Below, piece by piece: positions 22,599 to 34,400 of a stretch of DNA of 64,000 nucleotides. The stretch lies in the NCBI GenBank assembly GCA_022592435.1, contig JABYQS010000014.1, positions 372,001 through 436,000 on the forward strand, read 5' to 3'. This DNA comes from Cerioporus squamosus. Taxonomy: Eukaryota; Basidiomycota; Agaricomycetes; Polyporales; Polyporaceae. Below the pieces are notes generated by a model. That model was not told the DNA's origin, did not search any database, and saw only the letters and a list, made by a program, of their open reading frames with translations. Numbering within the stretch: position 1 is the stretch's first letter; each line of letters starts with the position of its first letter. Both the position numbers and the translations under genes were made by a program.

Positions 22599-23599
22599 GG
22601 AGCGACTTTGTGTGGAGAAAGTGGGTGGGCGGGCTGGGGTGGGTAGACAGACTGTACTCCGTGAGAAGGCTAGCCCGGAGAACTACTCTGACCGGAACGC
22701 GTCGTTGGCTAACATGCCATAAGTAGAAACGCCGTTGAGTGCGCCCGATTTTGCGCTACAGTATCTCGCAGCATCGTGATACACATCCATCGTCCGGCCG
22801 AGACCATCACCTCCTCGCCGCAGCCATCGCCGAACTAGCCGTGTAAGTAGGCATCGCGAGTGTGACCGGGGCGTGTATCCTCTCTCACAGGAAACGCTAA
22901 CCAGTGATGTTCATGATCTCGCCTTGCCATCATCCCATCGTTGTGGACCGTCCGTTGTGTTAACGGCAAAGACGTCATAGTCTTGACCGTATGATTCGTT
23001 CACAGATACGATGTGACATCCGGCTGGCGTCGGGGGCGTCAGATGACAGGATAAGTGCGGTATACCTAGAAAGACTTGCCAGAGGATGCCATTCAGCAGT
23101 GCTCTGTGGCAGGCGAGGCGTGCCAGTGCAGGCCGTCCTGTACCCGCGATGCGTCAGTCACATGGATTAGACGTGGGCATCTCCATTCATGGTTCGTGAC
23201 AAATCAAACACACTGCTCACCTCAACTGCGGTTTAAAGCGCGCGGATGATCGCATCTTGACGGGCGGCACATCAGACCCAACATGAGCAAGAACGAGTGC
23301 GATCGTACCGGAAGATAGTCTCCGATAACCCGCCTTCGCCGGTCTGTGGAAGGGCTCCCTGTGAGCAAATCGGGAACTTTGTCGGCGTTGCAAACATCCG
23401 CACAGTAGGAGCTCCGCAGCCGCCAGCATGGTAGGAATCGCGGTGTGTGTGCGAGCATTTCCAACGTCCGGCGTCGCGCGGGCCAAAGCATTGCTCCAAT
23501 CTGCGAGGTACAAATAGCTCGTTACTGCACAGCGGTCCTCATCGGTTCAACCGACTCGCTAGCTCCAAGCTCGAACTCGCACCTCTTGCCACAGCCAGC
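22599..23599. other. Divergent intergenic region
   Basis: One kilobase between the cytosolic S33 hydrolase (minus) and the second secreted peptide (plus). A TACAAATA element at about 23508-23515 lies about 90 bp upstream of the peptide ATG and may serve as its TATA element. No ORF with family features. Confidence 0.4.
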
Positions 23600-23822
23600 A
23601 TGCAGATCTTCACCAAGTTCGTCTTCCTCGCCTCTTTGCTGGCGTTGGTCGCTGCCGCGCCCGCCGTGAGCCTCGAGGACGGTGGGTTGCCGACTACATA
23701 TTCTAGTATCGCGGAGCCCTGCTGACACCGTTTGCGCGCATGTAGCTGTCACCCCGTCGCCCGCCGGTTGCTCTTCGCGTCGCGACGCCGACACCGTGTT
23801 CAACCCTGACGAGTGCTTCTAG
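23600..23822 (+). CDS. Small secreted cysteine peptide, 52 aa
   Basis: Two exons (23600-23681 and 23746-23822), phase-1 intron with GTGGGT donor and ATGTAG acceptor, 52 residues. The signal peptide is MQIFTKFVFLASLLALVAAA, with likely cleavage near APA. The mature part of about 30 residues contains two Cys and ends DECF. A dibasic RR site (SSRRDAD) between the Cys could be cut by a Kex2-type protease. Its layout mirrors the 45-residue peptide at 11387-11579 (same intron phase and place, same acidic-x-Cys-Phe-stop ending), so the two probably share ancestry despite little sequence identity. Reading through the intron would give a shorter, different C-terminus, so the spliced form is preferred. 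Function unknown. Confidence 0.7.
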
Positions 23823-25247
23823 AGCGGTTGAGAGGTCGGTACGTGGCATGATAATTTGTCCTCTGACATCCGCTAACTCACTGGAAACGTAGGGTGTACC
23901 TCACGTCCGTCGTATCCCCAATGGACTATAGCGTAGCTTGTTGTCGTAGAGACTGCTGAGCCGCATCATATATGGTTTCTGTCACACTCGGAAATTGTTA
24001 GACATAAACCCAACGAAATCGATCGATGACCCCAAATGAGAAGTACTCACAGGGCTAAGAACACACATCAAATAAGATCGTTACGGATTCTGAGTCGCTC
24101 GCTCTTCAGCATAAGGCGTTTAGTAGGCTCGTCTCCATCCGTTTCGGTAACAGCGTCTAGTTGAGGCAGCGCCTCCATCCTTGTCCCGGTTTGGAAGGCG
24201 CGATCAAGCTTGCGACCGGACTGGCTGGCGAGTCTAGGCGTTTAGCAAGGACGCATAATCCTCAATTGCCAATGTCACGGTTGACTGCTCCCGGAGCACC
24301 GGCGGGGACCGGGAGAGATGTACTATTATAGTAATCGACCTGAGATTAGGCTATCTGAGACAGTCGGCGTGTTGCTGGCATCCTATCGGGTCTGGTCAAG
24401 ATGGAGCTCTTACTAGACGCCCGTGCGTCCTCCACAACTCGGACTTGCACCATGACTTGGACTAGCCTATCACGGTGGTCCGATAGATGTTTTCCTACCA
24501 GTACTGTGTGCCATCCTGTGCCATCCCGCAGTGACCCAAGCTCCATACTAGCCAGCTGAACTGAGCTCTCATCTCCAGGTGACTGCCCGTACCATTTTCA
24601 CGGTGACGGACATCTGGCTCTTACCTCGGTCCACCGTACTTAAATAGGGTGTACCGGCCGCCCATCAGACGCGCCCCATCAGCGTGCATGTTGCGCTCGA
24701 TGGGACCTTACCGACCCACGTAAGTACGTTGTCCCTGGGATCATCCATCGCTGATCCATGTGCGAAACTGCTTACTGAAACAGGTTGTGCTACCCTGCTC
24801 CCATGCATTCCCCGACAGGTCCAGGCGATGTCTCCCCTTTGCTCACTGCGCTGCCAGTGGTTGATAGTCCGGTAATCTCCACCAAGACATTGACAGCCTT
24901 GATCCCGGAATCAATCAGTTCACGGAATTCCCAGGTTGCGGTGTTGCGCTGCCCGACGGCGCGCAACTAACCATGTTTGTAGTCGGTCATACCCTCCACC
25001 TTGTCGGCGATCGGCTGACGTGACCCGGTCAGTCCCCGATTGCGCGGGTCGGAAAGGGGGTAAACCCTGACCTGCCCTCGCAGCATGCGGAGGAAACCTG
25101 CAGACATCAACCCTTGAGGCTGTCCTCTGATCAGCCCATGCTCCACCTATATGTATTGCGCACCGGCGACATAGAGCGCTGCTCGACCCGTCCCAGTCGA
25201 CTCACCGTGTTCTTCTGTGTAACGGCCATTCCAAGCTCGCCGCCGCC
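23823..25247. other. Intergenic, no gene seen
   Basis: A 1.4-kb tract with no conserved ORF. It has dispersed CCCGG/ACCGG-rich patches and a TTATAG run near 24325, none tied to a gene. Confidence 0.4.
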
Positions 25248-26503
25248 ATGTCCTCCCAGTCCTTCCCACCTCCAGGCGAGACCTCCGCTGACCTCTGGCT
25301 CGAGAGCTCCAATTTGGTCGGTGCAGTCCTTGGTGGTGTCGCATATGGTATGTGGTCTCCAGCTTCTTTTTTGATGCAGAACCTCACAGTCAGTCCGCTT
25401 CTCATAGGCGTTCACGTTGCGGTCGTCGCGGAGTGCCTGTGGCACATCTTCCCTCGCAGCTTCCAGCGGGGGTCGAAGAACAACTGGTTCCTCGTCGCTT
25501 TCGTTCTTGTTATGTTCGTGACGGGAACCGTCAACTTTGCTTGCAACACACGCATGACGCAACTTATGTTCATAAACAACCGCGCATTCCCCGAGGGAGG
25601 CCCTATGGGATGGTTCATCGCCAACTACGCCATCGACACCAACACCGCGGGAAATGCCGGATACATCATTGCTAACTTCTTCGCCGACGCCCTTCTGGTG
25701 AGTGCATCTTCTTGGGGTAGATGAGTCGACGAGGACTTACCAGGATGCAGCTTTGGCGCACATATGTGGTGTGGAACTCATACCTGATTATTATCTTCCC
25801 TGGCCTTGTCTTCCTCGGATCGACAGGTACGTTGCCCTCCCATAGCTGCATGGTGTCGCACTAAATGGTGGAACGCTCGATCTAGCTATGTCCATCTTGA
25901 CGCTCTACCAAGCCTCGCGTCCGGACGCATCCCTGTGGACGCACACAACGGTCCAGTTCTCGCTGCCCTACTTCTCGATCTCGATTGCGCTCAACATCCT
26001 GCTCACGTTGCTCCTCGTCGGCCGGTTGTTCTACATGAGCGAGCGCGCCAAGCGCGCCATCGGTCGCGAGCACGCCGCGACGTACAGCTCGATCGCATCC
26101 ATGCTCATCGAGTCCGCGGTGCCCTACGCCGTCACGGGTCTCATCTTCATCATCACGTACGCGCGCAACTCGAACGTACAGAACCTCGTCCTGCCCGTTC
26201 TGAGCCAGATCATGGTACGCCCCTTCCCTTTCGATTGTCTTCGTCGTCGCTTACCGTGTGCCTTTGCAGTGCATCTCGCCCGAGGTCATCATCCTCCGTG
26301 TGGCAATGGGTCGCGCTGTGACGGCCAAGACGTACGAGAACGGACCGCGCACAGGCTCCTCTGCCGCGATGAGCATGAAGTTCCGCTCGCGCCCGACGCA
26401 GCAGGACACGTTCCAGCTGTCGACGGCGCACGGTACTGACGGCACGCTTAACGGTTCCATGCAGTTCGCATCGAAGTACGACCTTGCGCACGAGGACGTC
26501 TAG
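25248..26503 (+). CDS. Multi-pass (seven-helix-like) membrane protein
   Basis: Five exons (25248-25347, 25408-25697, 25751-25826, 25886-26214, 26270-26503) give 342 aa. I infer a 60-nt first intron, because removing it makes one continuous first helix (LVGAVLGGVAYGVHVAVVAE); reading through it would insert polar residues there. Further helices follow at WFLVAFVLVMFVTG, ANFFADALLLW, IIIFPGLVFLGSTAMSIL, FSISIALNILLTLLLVG and AVTGLIFIITY. The motif WRTYVVW at a helix start is common in a large agaricomycete family of seven-helix proteins annotated with DUFs. The C-terminal tail (about 70 aa) is Ser/Thr/Gln-rich and cytosolic by the usual topology. Receptor or transporter roles cannot be told apart. 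Confidence 0.8.
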
Positions 26504-27004
26504 GCATCTGGCGACGAACCACGACTTGTCACGAGATGTTGTACACTCACATAGTCTGTTGTCATCATTAGCTTCCATGGCACCGAGCTCCCTATATCTA
26601 TTATGTAGGCAATCAGTACCTATACTTACGAGTACCTAGTGATAGATCACCGCGTCGGTAGACTACGGCCATTCTGTCCTTACTGTCCCGTTAACTTATT
26701 CAATTGCCCTTCGCCATCTTTACTTCTTGTCTTCGCGTGCATGATCACAAACGACGATGACACCAGAAGGAAGACACATGTCCCACAGCTCCGGAGATAA
26801 TGCACTGCGACTTGCCGACCTGGAAGGAAGTTCTCCGTGCTCTGAGTCTATGTCGGATGTAGAAGCGTCATCACTTCCTCGATGAAGTGCGCCAGAGCTG
26901 CGATACAAGTCGAATGAGCGAAACGGGCTCTGACGGACGAGTGGTGTGGTTCTCACTGTTTAGAGAGCAAGAAACTCGTCAATACGGTGTTCGCTGCATC
27001 GTCA
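26504..27004. other. Convergent intergenic region
   Basis: Between two 3' ends. AT-richer than its surroundings (about 26590-26720), consistent with 3' untranslated sequence. No ORF of note. Confidence 0.4.
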
Positions 27005-27898
27005 TCACGGAAGCCATGCTCGGACGACATCGAGAAGGCGATGAACAGCGTCCTCCTCTCGCCAAAAGTGGGAAGCGCCTTCGATCTTCACTACCTCGAG
27101 CTTTCCAGGTGGGTGATGAGTCTGCTCACTGGAAGGAGCTGCCTCCCGGTCTTTCTGAAGACTCGCGACCCATGCGTCATAGCTGCCAACCGAGGTGAAG
27201 TTGTCATCGTCGCCGTAGATGACAAGCACATTCGATTTCGGATCCCGCAGGAGTAATTGTAGAGCACTGGTGTAGCGTGAGCCGTGGAATGCGGTGAGCC
27301 AGTGCCGAGGACCGATAGGGTACGACAAGAGGATATGCGAGGTTTGGATGTCGTCCAGGACAGGGTGTAGGGAAGCAATGAGTGATCCATGGGAGTAACC
27401 CTACATGCAGAGGTTAGTGCGGCGTCGTTTATATGGGTCATGTACATACAACGAGGACTAGGGAGTTGAGGTGAGGCATCTGGGATCGTGCCCACTGCAC
27501 GAGCTCCTTCAGGTCTTCAGCCTCCCGGACACCGGTGAAGGACGCCCAGCCAGTCGACTTACCCACCCCTCGTGAGTTGTAGCGCAAGACGCAGTATCCG
27601 CGCTCGAGGAGGGGCTCTGTGAGCAGTTGCAATACTCTTAAAGTTGGCATGCCAATGCCTGGGTCAGTATGATTCTGTTTATGATTCGCGTGGAGACTGA
27701 CGGGTCATTCATGCGTCCACCAAGCCATGACCACGGATGCAAGCATACGGCAAGCTTCTGTAGCTCGCTCGTACTGCTTACTGCAGTTCCTGGTTGCTCA
27801 GACAACGACCGCTTGATGAGGGTGTACTCGAGCACGGTTCCAGAAGGCAACTGAACAGTGTCGCGCTGGGAGACTCGTGGCGCCCTTGACACAGACAT
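27005..27898 (-). CDS. Alpha/beta hydrolase, uncharacterised
   Basis: Three exons (27898-27702, 27636-27450, 27400-27005) give 259 aa. I chose the acceptor before 27636 over an upstream CCCAG because it gives MNDPVLQLLTEPLLERGY in frame, the expected family sequence. Features: an oxyanion-region HPWSWLGG, then RYNSRGVGKSTGW, the nucleophile elbow GYSHGS, a candidate acid in VIYGDDDNFT and a candidate His in EGASHFW. It resembles a conserved family of small cytosolic fungal and bacterial hydrolases related to peptidase S15/dienelactone-type folds. No signal peptide. Substrate unknown. The 5' end is divergent from the methyltransferase gene. Confidence 0.83.
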
Positions 27899-28188
27899 CT
27901 CGTGAGTAAGTCTGAGTATCTTGTCAGTGCTGCGATGTCTACTATGATCAACCTGTTGCGATTGCGACTCAAAAGCGGAGGAAAGGAAATAACACAGTGC
28001 CAGTGGCCGTCGTGGTTCGGTTCAAGCAGTCGAGACGCTCATGTACTCCAAGGTCGAGATTAGATTTGGCGCCAATCTGAAATCGGCCATCTCGATTGGC
28101 TCTGCTTCTACAGATCGCTCATCCTACGGCGACTGGCCATCTTCCTTCTTGCCTGTGAACCACCACCAGCCTCGGGCCAGACGAGAAC

Positions 28189-29288
28189 ATGTCGTCAGGC
28201 GGCGACCCCAATTTCCCTGCAGACCTTGACATCCATCCGCTGGTCAACTTGTCCTCTGACACGGACGCCCGCTTCGACTCGACCGCTCAAGAGGGCGCCA
28301 TCCGGACGTATGGAATCGCAGGTCGTATATGGTGAATCTGCTCCTCGATACACACCTTCACACACGGACAACCTTGCTAACTCGTGTCTGGTGCGAATAC
28401 AGGGAAGCATCCCACGCGATGCTCGCGTACCTGGATCCGTCTTCCGAGCCCACGCTCGAGTTCGACCCGCCGCCGTTTACACGAACGTCCTCACGTACGC
28501 GCGCCCCATGCACCGCGGAACACCCTATCACCGCCTTAGAGCTGGGATCGGGCACCGGGTTCGTCGCGGCGCGCGTCGCGGGTTGGATGAGGCCGGATCT
28601 GGATCTTCTCGTTGTGACAGATCTGCCGGAGGTCTGCCCCCTGCTCGAGACGAATCTCCGGACGTGTCCCGCAGTGCGAGTGCGTCCACTCGCATGGGGT
28701 TCGCGGGAACATTCCAGCGCCATCCTACAGGACCTCAGTCTTCTCGCGCCCAGCGGTCGACGCTTGACACACATACTGTGCAGCGATCTCGTATGTCTCT
28801 GACGCTGTGGGATCTTTTGCTTGTGCCGACGAATGCTGCTCTGGTAGATCTACTTTCCTGCACTCCTTGCACCTTTGCTGCGGTCTCTGCTGCACCTCAC
28901 CTCACCACCATCCGGTGCAGATGGAGCTTGGAGTTCGCCTTCCGTCATCATCTCGTACAAGATCCGCAGTTTGGCTAAAGAGACGCCCTTCTGGAATGCC
29001 TTCGGCTTGTGGTTCGACTTTGCGCCGGTACTCGTGCACAGAAGGAAGACTGGCAGCGACGCTCTTGCGGATGCCATCGATCGTGAGGAGTCCTGGGAGA
29101 GGTTCTTTCCGGGAGATCTAGCCGATGAGATGTTTGTCCTTGTCGCGACACGCCGCTCAGAGTCCCGGACATGGAGGATACCCGAGGAGGACACAACATT
29201 GCTGTCAGGTGTAGGGGCACATGGCACCGATGTAGCGAAGTCGGACGACCAGTTTGAACAACTATTGCTTATGGGGTTGGATGTATGA
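28189..29288 (+). CDS. METTL21/EFM-type protein-lysine methyltransferase
   Basis: Three exons (28189-28331, 28403-28790, 28848-29288) give 323 aa. A seven-beta-strand SAM-dependent methyltransferase: SAM motif I is ALELGSGTGFVAA, the acidic post-I strand is LLVVTDLPE, and the family-specific D-x-x-Y motif is seen in CSDLIYFPALL, formed exactly across the second splice junction. Such proteins (Methyltransf_16) methylate lysines of translation factors or chaperones. Which target applies is not visible. The C-terminal part contains long inserts (ETPFWNAFGLWFDF onward) and ends FEQLLLMGLDV. No membrane or signal segment. Confidence 0.85.
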
Positions 29289-29398
29289 GGTGTAGGGGTA
29301 TGTATCGTTTCTCCTGACCGTTCGTCAAAACAAGACTCATTGCAAGCACAGTTATCGGCGTGATTTAGGATCAGAATTTATGTCAACTGACGTAACGC

Positions 29399-30343
29399 TC
29401 AAACTAGGAGGGCTATCGCCAATACTACGACGACCGCAAGGCCTATCGAGGTAGTTGATGCGCTCATCAAGCCCGACGACGGCTGACTCTGCGTGGTAGC
29501 TGCGGCTCCAGACGAGGTCGCGCTGCTCGAGTTCGCGCTGGAGTTGGAAATCGGACCGGCGGTGAAGAAGTTTCCCGCAATGGGGCTGCCAAGTCCCAGC
29601 TCTTGCGCAAAGACCGAAATGTTGAACCCGAATATGGGCGTGGATGCATTCACGAACCGCGGCACGGAGGCGTCGAAGTTCTCCGGCTGCACATAAAGCA
29701 GCACCGTGTAGCTGAGTAGGAGATGCCCGTCAGTAGAGAAGGCATCTGGAGGACAAAGTGAGAAATACCGATGGGGGTCGGAACCAGCTGAGGGATTAGG
29801 CTTGAGATAGTCGGAGACGGCAGGGGTGCTGTTCACGAGCAGAGCGCCGTCTGCCAAGCTTCCATTGGGACGCAGACCGCCCGCGAGAAGATGCCTGATC
29901 TGCGCGAAAGTGGTGTTCTGGGGCGTCGGCGCATCGGGATCGACGAGCACCAATACGAACGTCTCATTCGCGAGCGTCGCGTTGTCGCTGGTCAAGGAGA
30001 CTTGCGGGCGAAGATGGACCTCTACAGGCGGGGACGTGAGTGTCGAACAGCAGCTAAGAGGATCGAGACCGGCTAATCTTGCACGGTGACATTCTTGCCC
30101 GGAGTAATGTCAATGATGCTCCCAGAGTCGTCCGTATACTCAACGCTCAAGAGCCCGGTTGGGTTAAAGGCAGGCAGCACTGCAACCATGTTAGCGGTCT
30201 GATGCAGAGGGCCGCTGTACCCGAAACTCACCGTCTGGCACGAGTTTCGCCTTGCTGAATGCCTGCGCTACATCTGTGGTTGACTCCTGCGCTAAGACGG
30301 TAGCGGCTGCGAGGGCGAGGGTGGGCAAGAGAGCAGCGAACAT
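29399..30343 (-). CDS. Secreted GPI-anchored PEBP-like protein
   Basis: Three exons (30343-30232, 30179-30085, 30019-29399) give 275 aa. A signal peptide (MFAALLPTLALAAATVLA) opens the protein. The PEBP (phosphatidylethanolamine-binding protein) core shows VLVLVDPDAPTPQN (the D-P-D ligand-pocket motif), IRHLLAGGL and PHRYFSLCPPD. The C-terminus is Ser/Thr/Ala-rich (SSANSSSATSSGAAATTQS) and ends in a hydrophobic run (GLAVVVVLAIALLV), the layout of a GPI-anchored cell-surface protein. Several N-glycosylation sequons (NAT, NET, NTT, NGS, NST) support secretion. The second acceptor could be at either of two adjacent AGs; the one giving whole codons was used. Extracellular fungal PEBP-like proteins have unknown ligands. 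Confidence 0.87.
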
Positions 30344-31323
30344 GTTGGTGATGTGACACTGACAAGCTAGCAAGGTGTAGAAGATGACACTGTGTTGTTG
30401 CCAGCACTACCACGCCCTTCTTAAACGAAGAGCAACTGTGTATCATGGCTTCCCTTGCGGCGGTGATCGCCTCGAGTTCGGCTCTCTTGGTCTCTGTCTG
30501 CGGAAATCAGTTCGCAAAATTGTGACCCACTAGGTGATCCAGCGGCGTGCGTTGAGCTACGAGTTGACATAGGCTTCTGCCGACCGGCAATGCTCTCTGA
30601 TGCCCAGACAATAATGCGAGGCATTGAATGTCGTATTTACCTATGTGTGCGGATATCAATGGGTCCCGTAGTATTGCGATGCTCGGGCTCAGCATGTACT
30701 GCGATCCGCTTGTCGCTGTAAAACGACCACCGTGGCTGAGAGTATCTGTCATGGTATGTAGTCCAACCGGGCGCGATTATGCGTCCAGTATTACCGTTTG
30801 AACAGTGTAGATCAGGAAGCTGGCCAAGGTTGCCAGGGGCTCGAGTGTGATTCGGCACTGACAGAGGGTTGGCTCGGAATTTTTCCTATATGACACAGTC
30901 GACCTTATATTTGTCTTACAAACGGGTAGTTTGCAAGACATACTGAGCATGGCTCAGAGCCACTGTGTATAGGAAGATGAGATAGACGAAGTTCGAGAGA
31001 GGAATATTCATGCCCTCGTCCATGGGCGCCTGTGATTGCTCTGCTGGTCGGACTCTAGCGCCGTTGACTTACTCTTGAACTTGTTCGCCCATCTGGTACT
31101 TCCGCAACATGGCGCATCCTTTGCTTTCTCCGCGTATGCCGTTGGACAGAACCAGCTACATTCCCGCTCGAAGGCCCATATTAATACTGGATACTGGTAC
31201 TGAGACGCCGTAGGGGGTCGCGGGAGCCAGGTATGAGCTACGCAGCGTCGCGCGCAAATTCGCGGTTCACCACATGCACCTTGTAAGTTAGAAAGGGTGG
31301 CTCGAGCTTGCTTGACGTCGGAG
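30344..31323. other. Intergenic, up to the retroelement insertion site
   Basis: Promoter side of the PEBP-like gene plus unassigned sequence up to the target-site duplication. No conserved ORF found on either strand. Confidence 0.45.
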
Positions 31324-31338
31324 CCTGCTGCATAAGCT
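31324..31338. repeat. Target-site duplication, left copy
   Basis: The 15-mer CCTGCTGCATAAGCT, identical to 41839-41853. It abuts the poly(T)/poly(A) end of the retroelement. The final T could also belong to the tail, making the duplication 14 bp. Confidence 0.85.
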
Positions 31339-31354
31339 TTTTTTTTTTTTTTTT
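31338..31354 (-). repeat. Poly(A) tail of the retroelement
   Basis: Seventeen uninterrupted T on the plus strand, that is A17 at the 3' end of the minus-strand element, directly next to the target-site duplication. Confidence 0.9.
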
Positions 31355-31380
31355 GTGGTGCATACCTGAGGTAAGACGCG

Positions 31381-31396
31381 GGCGGTCTCCCATCCA
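31381..31396 (-). other. 5S-rRNA-like 16-mer in the element's 3' end
   Basis: On the element strand this reads TGGATGGGAGACCGCC, which from memory equals a conserved stretch near the 3' end of plant/animal 5S rRNA. It lies 27 nt before the A-tail. Could be a retained 5S-derived tail or coincidence. Confidence 0.35.
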
Positions 31397-31498
31397 GGCT
31401 TCGCAAGTAGTTAAGGTGTTGCCACCTCAGCACCGACCAGGGGAAATGCGTTACGCACGCAGGCTCACTGCAGTGTGGGGCTGGAGGGCCACAGCCAT

Positions 31499-34400
31499 TC
31501 ATCCGATCCCTGCATTACAGGGCAGGCCCAACGTACCCACTAAAACCCCCGGCTCTTCAAGCCAATCCGCGGGTAGATCACCCGCACCCGCAAGAACCAC
31601 CTTCCAGGTGGCAAGAACCGCTTTCCGGGTGGGTTTCCGACCGGGAATCCTCGAGGAGACAAGGGACCGGTCCATCAACATGCGTCTATTGGTCGCGCTC
31701 CAGAACCTCCCCTGGACTTCCGGTTTCGAGTACTCTCGGGCACCCTCCCACTGGATGACTCGCTCGCACCTGAGCTTCCAGATCAGGTGCGCCGCTTCTA
31801 CCACTAACAGTTTAGCAAGCCTTGACAGTCCCTTCAGAACCTTGCCGTCCGGTTTGCGCACGACCAGCTGAGCCGCACCGATAATCGCACCCAGGGACAG
31901 CTTCAGGGGTGCCTGCCCTGCGAGTGCCATTGCAGACTGGACCATTCCCCACACCGTCTGCTGTCCTGATGCATCGCATTCAAGCAGTATGTGATCCATA
32001 GAGTCTTCAACCCCACACACTTGGCATACTGCCCGTTGCTCATACCCTTGGATGTTCTCCCAATAGTGTCCCACCCGCTGTGCGCCATGCGCTAGTTTCC
32101 AGAGGAACTCCGTTAGCTTGCGCGAGAAGTCCTTGTCCCGGATACCCATCCACACTCGTTCTTCCGTCGGGTTCACTTTGTAGTCGTCCCGTAGGGCCTC
32201 TTGAGTTCGGCTTATCAGAAGGTCCGTCGTATGTCTGTAACCTTTTACGCTTCTCGAGCGGATAGACCTGTATGCCACACTTTGTGTGATAACCTCCAGT
32301 TTGATTCCGGAGTGAACAAAGCAGCTAACATCGCCCGGGAGCTCAGTCAGTACCGCAGGAGGGGCTTCCAGCCCTAACTTGGCCAACGCATCCGCCCCTT
32401 CATTTCCCAGGACACCGGAGTGCCCCTTAACCCACCTGAAGGTTGTGGGGGCACGTCGCACTCGCAGCCACGCAGCCGCCCTTCGAAAGAGCTCTGCGCA
32501 TCTAATATTATTCCAGTCACGGTTCTCCCAGTCTGGAAGGTGAGTTGTTAAACCATCGATTGCAAATTTTGAGTCGGAGACGATATGCAGCGTCCTATCA
32601 GGGTCGACCACCTTCGCCGCTACTTCAATCGCGTAAACCTCAGCAGCTTGGTTGGACTGAATGGTCCCCGGCAAGCGCGCACTGATATTGCGTCGGTCAT
32701 TCTCACCAAACCACACTCCCACTGCCGCGACACTGTCCGCACTGCCGTTCTCCTTGCACGAGCCGTCCGTAAACACTTCAACATCAGGCCCATTGGCCAC
32801 TCCTCGTTCGCCTCTAGTTGCCGGTCGGGCATCCAGTTGGTCTTGCTTACTATTGCAGAACACTCGGAATGCCATCATTATCGGGGGGTGCGTTCGAACC
32901 GAGGGGTTGAAGAGAACCCTCTCGTTGTTTCTTCTCATCTCCTCATTCTGGCGGAGCCGCCTCGGGGTTAATGACAGGGTATCTGTTCGTGGCCTGTGGT
33001 CCGGTTTCCATTTCGGTGAGAGTTTCTCTACAAGTTTCGCCGCCATTGTTGCACAGCGGTTTGGGTCATCACAGCATCTAACCGTCCTATCTCTTTCACA
33101 GTCATAGCACCGGCATGCCCTACTCCGGGTATGCGGTCTACCACCACTCATTGTGATCCGGGCCGCGACACGCATGCATTCGCTAACAGTGACAACACCA
33201 TGTTGTTCCCTCAGGCAGCGCGCGCTCAAGGAGTTCGCCAGGCTACGGCCCTCAGTCTCGCCTATATGGTACCAGACAGGCATCGAGCCTTTGAAGCCCT
33301 CCGCTGGGTTGACCGGGGCGAGCGCAGCATTGTATCTATTCGCTGTTTGGAGCATACGCTTCAAGTCACGACTAAGTCCCACTACAGGGTGAGTACTTGC
33401 TTTCCACGATTGGATGAGCGTGTTGACTTTAGCCGAGTCTTCCACAGCTTTTGCGGACGCCGCTGTCTTCCGTGCGAAGATCGCGTCCGCCACAATGGTC
33501 CATCTGGGTCTCGCAGCACCACTGGACACATACTGCTTTAGGTACGTCAGATCAATTGCTTCATTCCTGGCGCTAACGTCAAGCAGGTTCAATCCTCCTT
33601 TCGCAAGCGGGAGGTAGAGGGTTTCCCTGCCAATTCTTGGGTGGCGTTCACCCGCAGCCATGAATTCCGCTGTCACTTTAGTGAGCCTGTCTTCTACCTC
33701 ATCGGACATTGGCTGAGCTTTGGCTAGAAACTGAGAGCGGCTTCCAACCTCCATCCCGACTATGAGTTTCCGGCCATACAGTGTAGGTTTTCGCCTGGTC
33801 CAGTATTGCAAGTTCTGCTTTATAGTGCTTATCATTCTCATCCAGGGTTCGTCTTCATTTTTCGTGTTGCCAATCCAAGCGCCAAGTGAACGGATGAGCT
33901 CTCCATCCGGAACAATTCGGACGCCTAGGGGGATCGTCACTCCAAGACTCGATGGCGAGGTCCTGCCTACCAGCGCGTCTCTGAACGTCTTCGTTCCAAT
34001 CGGGATAACATCAGTCTTTTCGACATTGAACCTTGCTCTCGCCCCTAGGCACCATCTGTCCAGGACACTCTGGAGATCGTGGAAGCTGTCCTGTTCGCTC
34101 AGGTAAGCCATTGTGTCATCTGCAAAAAGGGCAGTGACGATTCGCTCCACGTCCCCAGGTACCGTGACTCCCTGCAACTTAGACTTGCGCAGAGCGCACG
34201 CCAGCGGTTCAATCGCAAGAATGAATAGCAAACACGACATGGGGTCCCCTTGGCGGACACCCCGGACAATACGATAGAACTTACTCTCCACTCCATTAAC
34301 GATAACGCAACTTTCCGCCCGCTCGTACAGACTTTGGACGGTACAAATGAAATTCTCAGGGAAGTTTAGCTTCCGCAGTACCGCCCAAATATATTCATGG

